A stretch of DNA of 25,213 bases from Kiritimatiellia bacterium (lineage in GTDB: Bacteria; Verrucomicrobiota; Kiritimatiellia; RFP12; UBA1067): the NCBI GenBank assembly GCA_017405115.1, contig JAFRBA010000260.1, positions 1 to 25,213 on the forward strand. Reading direction: 5' to 3'. This document shows, one piece after another, positions 23,191-25,213 of the stretch. How positions within the stretch are numbered: the first letter of the stretch is position 1; each line of letters opens with the position of its first letter. Made by a program: the position numbers and the translations under genes. A model generated the notes under the pieces. It made no database searches. It was not told the origin of the DNA and was given only the letters and a program-made list of their open reading frames with translations.

Positions 23191-24986
23191 TTTGCCTCCT
23201 TCTTTTCTGGACCGAGCAGACCCTCAATGCCGGTAATGTCGCCGTAGTACTGTTCCTGCCATGTGTAGAGCGGATAGCCGTGCGCGCGGCGGTATGCGAC
23301 GAGCGCCTCGGTGTTCGCCTTCGACTTGTGCGCCACGGCCTCGAAGTAGACCTTCGCGTGGTCGTGCGCGACGCGCAGCCGCCTCACTAGCTCCCTCTGC
23401 GGCGCGGCGAGGTTGCGCGACTCCGCCGCGACGACGAAGCGCTCCGCCGCCGCGAAGTCCTCCGCCCTGTACCAGTCGCCGAGGTGCTGCAGAAGCCCGC
23501 GCCCGAAGTTGAAGCAGAGGCCGACCCTCACAATGTCGTTCATGTTCGGCTCGAGGCGCTTCTCCCACACTTCCTCGCGCCAGTAGCGGTAGTATGCCTT
23601 CACATCGTCCGCCGACGCACCGTAGGCGGAGCAGAAGTGGTCCTCCCAATGTTCGAAAGGCTTCGACGGGTCCTGCATCGCGTGGTGCAGTATGTAGTTC
23701 TCGAGCCACTCGAAGCCCCCTTTCCGCGGACCGGGCCCGTCGTAGTCGAAGCCAATGCACCCCTGTCCCACGAGATACTGCAGGATGCCGAAGAAGTGCC
23801 GCTCGCCCCCATAGGGCAGATAGGGGATATTGTAGTAGCAGTGGCGGTTCGGGCGGTAGAAGAAGTGCTTCGCCCCAGCCTTCTTCCACGAGCCGACGTA
23901 TCGGCTGATGTAGCCGTTGTCAAAGTACGTGGGCACGAGCCCGACGCAGACAGCCGGATCGGGGCGTTCGCGGCGCGGCGCGTCCTGCGTGGCGTTGTAG
24001 GCATAGAAGCACGCCTTCACGTCGGGACGGTACCGGCGCGCCTCGGCCAGCACTGTGTTGGCGAGGTGCACGTAGCGGTCGGCGTAGTGCGTCTCCCATT
24101 TCGGATCCACCTTCTCCGGCACGACGTCGAGCGCCTTGCAGGCGGGGCACTGGCAGGAATACTGGCCGGGCACGTCGTTCTCGCAGAGGTTGATGTACTC
24201 CTTCTTGCCGGCCGCGACCCAGTCGGCGACGACCTGCGCGACGAAGCCGGTGGATGTCACGCACATGCCTACGGACTCGCCGTCCTTCGCGAGGTACACG
24301 GCGACGTCTGCCGAAAGCTCCTCCGGCTTGGACTTGTACGGGCCCCTTATGCCGTCGCGGCGCATTGCGAAGAACTCGCGGTGGTCGCGTCCGAACCGCT
24401 GCCAGTACTTCGTGAAGGCGTGCCCGTAGCTCGGCGCGTCGTGCCGCCCTGCGCGCATGCGGCGGGCGTACTGCGAGTAGACCGGCCCCGCGCTGAAGCC
24501 GCGCATGCACCTTATCTTGATCCCCGGAGCCCACTCTCCGCGCGTCTTGCGCACGACGACCGGGTTCTGCACAGTGTAGGAAATCGCATCGCCGTTTGCC
24601 CAGCGCACGCCGAGCGCGTTCTCGAGAAAGTCGACGACGGCGAAGTAGGCGTTGCCGCGCATGACCGTTCCCGTCGGCGACACCTCCCACGAACAAGCTT
24701 CGTCATTGCCGCCGATGACGGCAGTGTCAAACCGGAACGTGTATGAGCCCGGCGTCGCCTTCGCGGCAACCGGCACGTCGGTGCCGCCGATCAAGTCAAG
24801 ATGGAGCTTCAGTTCCTCCGCAGCGCCCTTGGTGTCCCTGCCAACGGACAAGATGACCGCCTTTGCCGGATTTATCGTCAGCGCCCCGCACGGCGGCGCG
24901 GCGTATCCCACTAAGCAGAGAAGCGAAAGCGCGACCGCACCGCTAATCACACCCCAGTTGCTTTTGCCCTGTTCAGCGATTTTCAT
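23187..24986 (-). CDS. Secreted DUF4838 (GH67-like) glycosidase-type protein
   Basis: A 599-residue protein with an N-terminal hydrophobic segment (VISGAVALSLLCLVGYAA, about 13-30) for export. Residues about 40-150 match the GH67-type N-terminal domain of alpha-glucuronidase relatives (AVILSVGRDTKGAAEELKLHL...GNAYFAVVDFLENALGVRW). The DUF4838 barrel follows with INLCENDVPGQ (265-275) and the Cys motif CQCPAC (278-283), which are typical of the family. The exact reaction is not established; an exo-acting uronidase or related role is inferred from the GH67-like layout. It is the first gene of the cluster, with a promoter and an inverted repeat upstream and a GGGGTGATG-type ribosome site. The LamG gene overlaps its stop by ATGA. 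Confidence 0.8.
   Translation of the reverse strand: MKIAEQGKSNWGVISGAVALSLLCLVGYAAPPCGALTINPAKAVILSVGRDTKGAAEELKLHLDLIGGTDVPVAAKATPGSYTFRFDTAVIGGNDEACSWEVSPTGTVMRGNAYFAVVDFLENALGVRWANGDAISYTVQNPVVVRKTRGEWAPGIKIRCMRGFSAGPVYSQYARRMRAGRHDAPSYGHAFTKYWQRFGRDHREFFAMRRDGIRGPYKSKPEELSADVAVYLAKDGESVGMCVTSTGFVAQVVADWVAAGKKEYINLCENDVPGQYSCQCPACKALDVVPEKVDPKWETHYADRYVHLANTVLAEARRYRPDVKACFYAYNATQDAPRRERPDPAVCVGLVPTYFDNGYISRYVGSWKKAGAKHFFYRPNRHCYYNIPYLPYGGERHFFGILQYLVGQGCIGFDYDGPGPRKGGFEWLENYILHHAMQDPSKPFEHWEDHFCSAYGASADDVKAYYRYWREEVWEKRLEPNMNDIVRVGLCFNFGRGLLQHLGDWYRAEDFAAAERFVVAAESRNLAAPQRELVRRLRVAHDHAKVYFEAVAHKSKANTEALVAYRRAHGYPLYTWQEQYYGDITGIEGLLGPEKKEAK
23195..23201 (-). promoter_or_regulatory. Strong Shine-Dalgarno site of the LamG gene
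   Basis: AAGGAGG lies four bases before the ATG at 23190 and seven before the ATG at 23187. The second spacing is closer to optimal, so the protein may begin one residue later. Confidence 0.65.
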
Positions 24987-25022
24987 GGCATCACCCCACT
25001 CCGGTAGTTTTCATTTGCGGCA

Positions 25023-25052
25023 ATTTTATCACAACGGCAGCGAAGTGCGCAA
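25023..25052 (-). promoter_or_regulatory. Promoter TTGCGC-N18-TAAAAT for the degradation cluster
   Basis: On the minus strand TTGCGC (25047-25052) is 18 bp from TAAAAT (25023-25028), giving a leader of about 29 nt before the DUF4838 ATG. The -35 hexamer and spacing equal those of the rRNA promoter at 353-382, which supports the call. Confidence 0.6.
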
Positions 25053-25069
25053 CCAGTATATGGTACTGG
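25053..25069. promoter_or_regulatory. Perfect inverted repeat abutting the -35 box
   Basis: CCAGTA-N5-TACTGG is a perfect 6-bp-arm palindrome touching the upstream edge of the TTGCGC box. On the minus strand two GGTTGC repeats flank it. It is a good candidate operator for a dimeric regulator; which protein binds is unknown. The remaining 25070-25213 holds no recognised gene; only a short hairpin near 25146-25161 is seen. Confidence 0.5.
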
Positions 25070-25213
25070 AATGCAACCGGTTAGTTTTGCGCGTCTGCAT
25101 TTCTTGGCATAGCGGCTTCGGTCGGCAGGTGGTGCCCGAACCGTCCTACGCGGAGTCGTAGCGGCCGCCGCGCGTAAGTCAACATGGCGTGAGGAGCCCG
25201 ACCCCTCTGCGGA

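Noticed and set aside
25080..25213. A tRNA, SRP RNA, tmRNA or riboswitch at the right edge
   Set aside because: Only a short hairpin (about 25146-25161) is seen; none of the conserved cores of these RNAs could be found.
1..25213. CRISPR array, insertion sequence or prophage genes
   Set aside because: No spaced direct repeats, transposase, integrase or phage structural motif was seen on either strand.

Overview
The window looks like a chromosomal fragment from an uncultured member of the PVC superphylum, most likely a gut-type Kiritimatiellota. The basis is the 5' end of a 16S rRNA gene at the left edge (minus strand, with a PVC-like 'GGATTAGGCATGCAAGTCGAAC'-type start), a GC-rich coding style, and a set of secreted LamG-like, DUF4838, GH-like and Tat-exported proteins typical of Lentisphaerae/Kiritimatiellae. 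The phylum is inferred from pattern recognition; no search was run.

Every supported gene lies on the minus strand, so the window reads from right to left. Right of about 24990 is an upstream region with a sigma70-type promoter and a perfect inverted repeat. Then follow, in order of transcription: a DUF4838 glycosidase-like protein, a two-LamG-domain protein, a GH50-agarase-like/alkaline-phosphatase-superfamily fusion, a large secreted protein of unknown function, an AraC regulator, a NagX-type membrane acyltransferase, a three-repeat jelly-roll protein, a protein with two NlpC/P60-like units of which the second is degenerate, a Tat-exported GH20-like protein, a GH42-like protein, and a tannase/C69-peptidase fusion. 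Spacing is tight, with several ATGA, GTGA and TAATG overlaps, so this looks like one or two long accessory transcription units for breaking down a complex ester- or acid-decorated glycan or glycoconjugate outside the cytoplasm. No transporter, SusC/D pair or sulfatase is visible.

From 3452 leftwards comes a housekeeping-like trio: rsgA (lacking its usual zinc domain), a membrane-anchored metallophosphoesterase, and kdgK, closed by a strong intrinsic terminator. KdgK could metabolise 2-keto-3-deoxygluconate from uronates, but its link to the degradation cluster is only by position. After a 220-bp gap carrying the rRNA promoter, a boxA-like site and a leader hairpin, the 16S gene runs off the left edge.

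The most unusual points are two multi-enzyme fusions (one with a possible self-cleaving Cys in the middle of the chain), the active/dead NlpC duplication with a palindrome cluster inserted in frame, a shared C-terminal VPSG-x-x-I-x-R-type ending on two surface-type proteins, and two genes whose -10 box sits 7-8 nt before the start codon.
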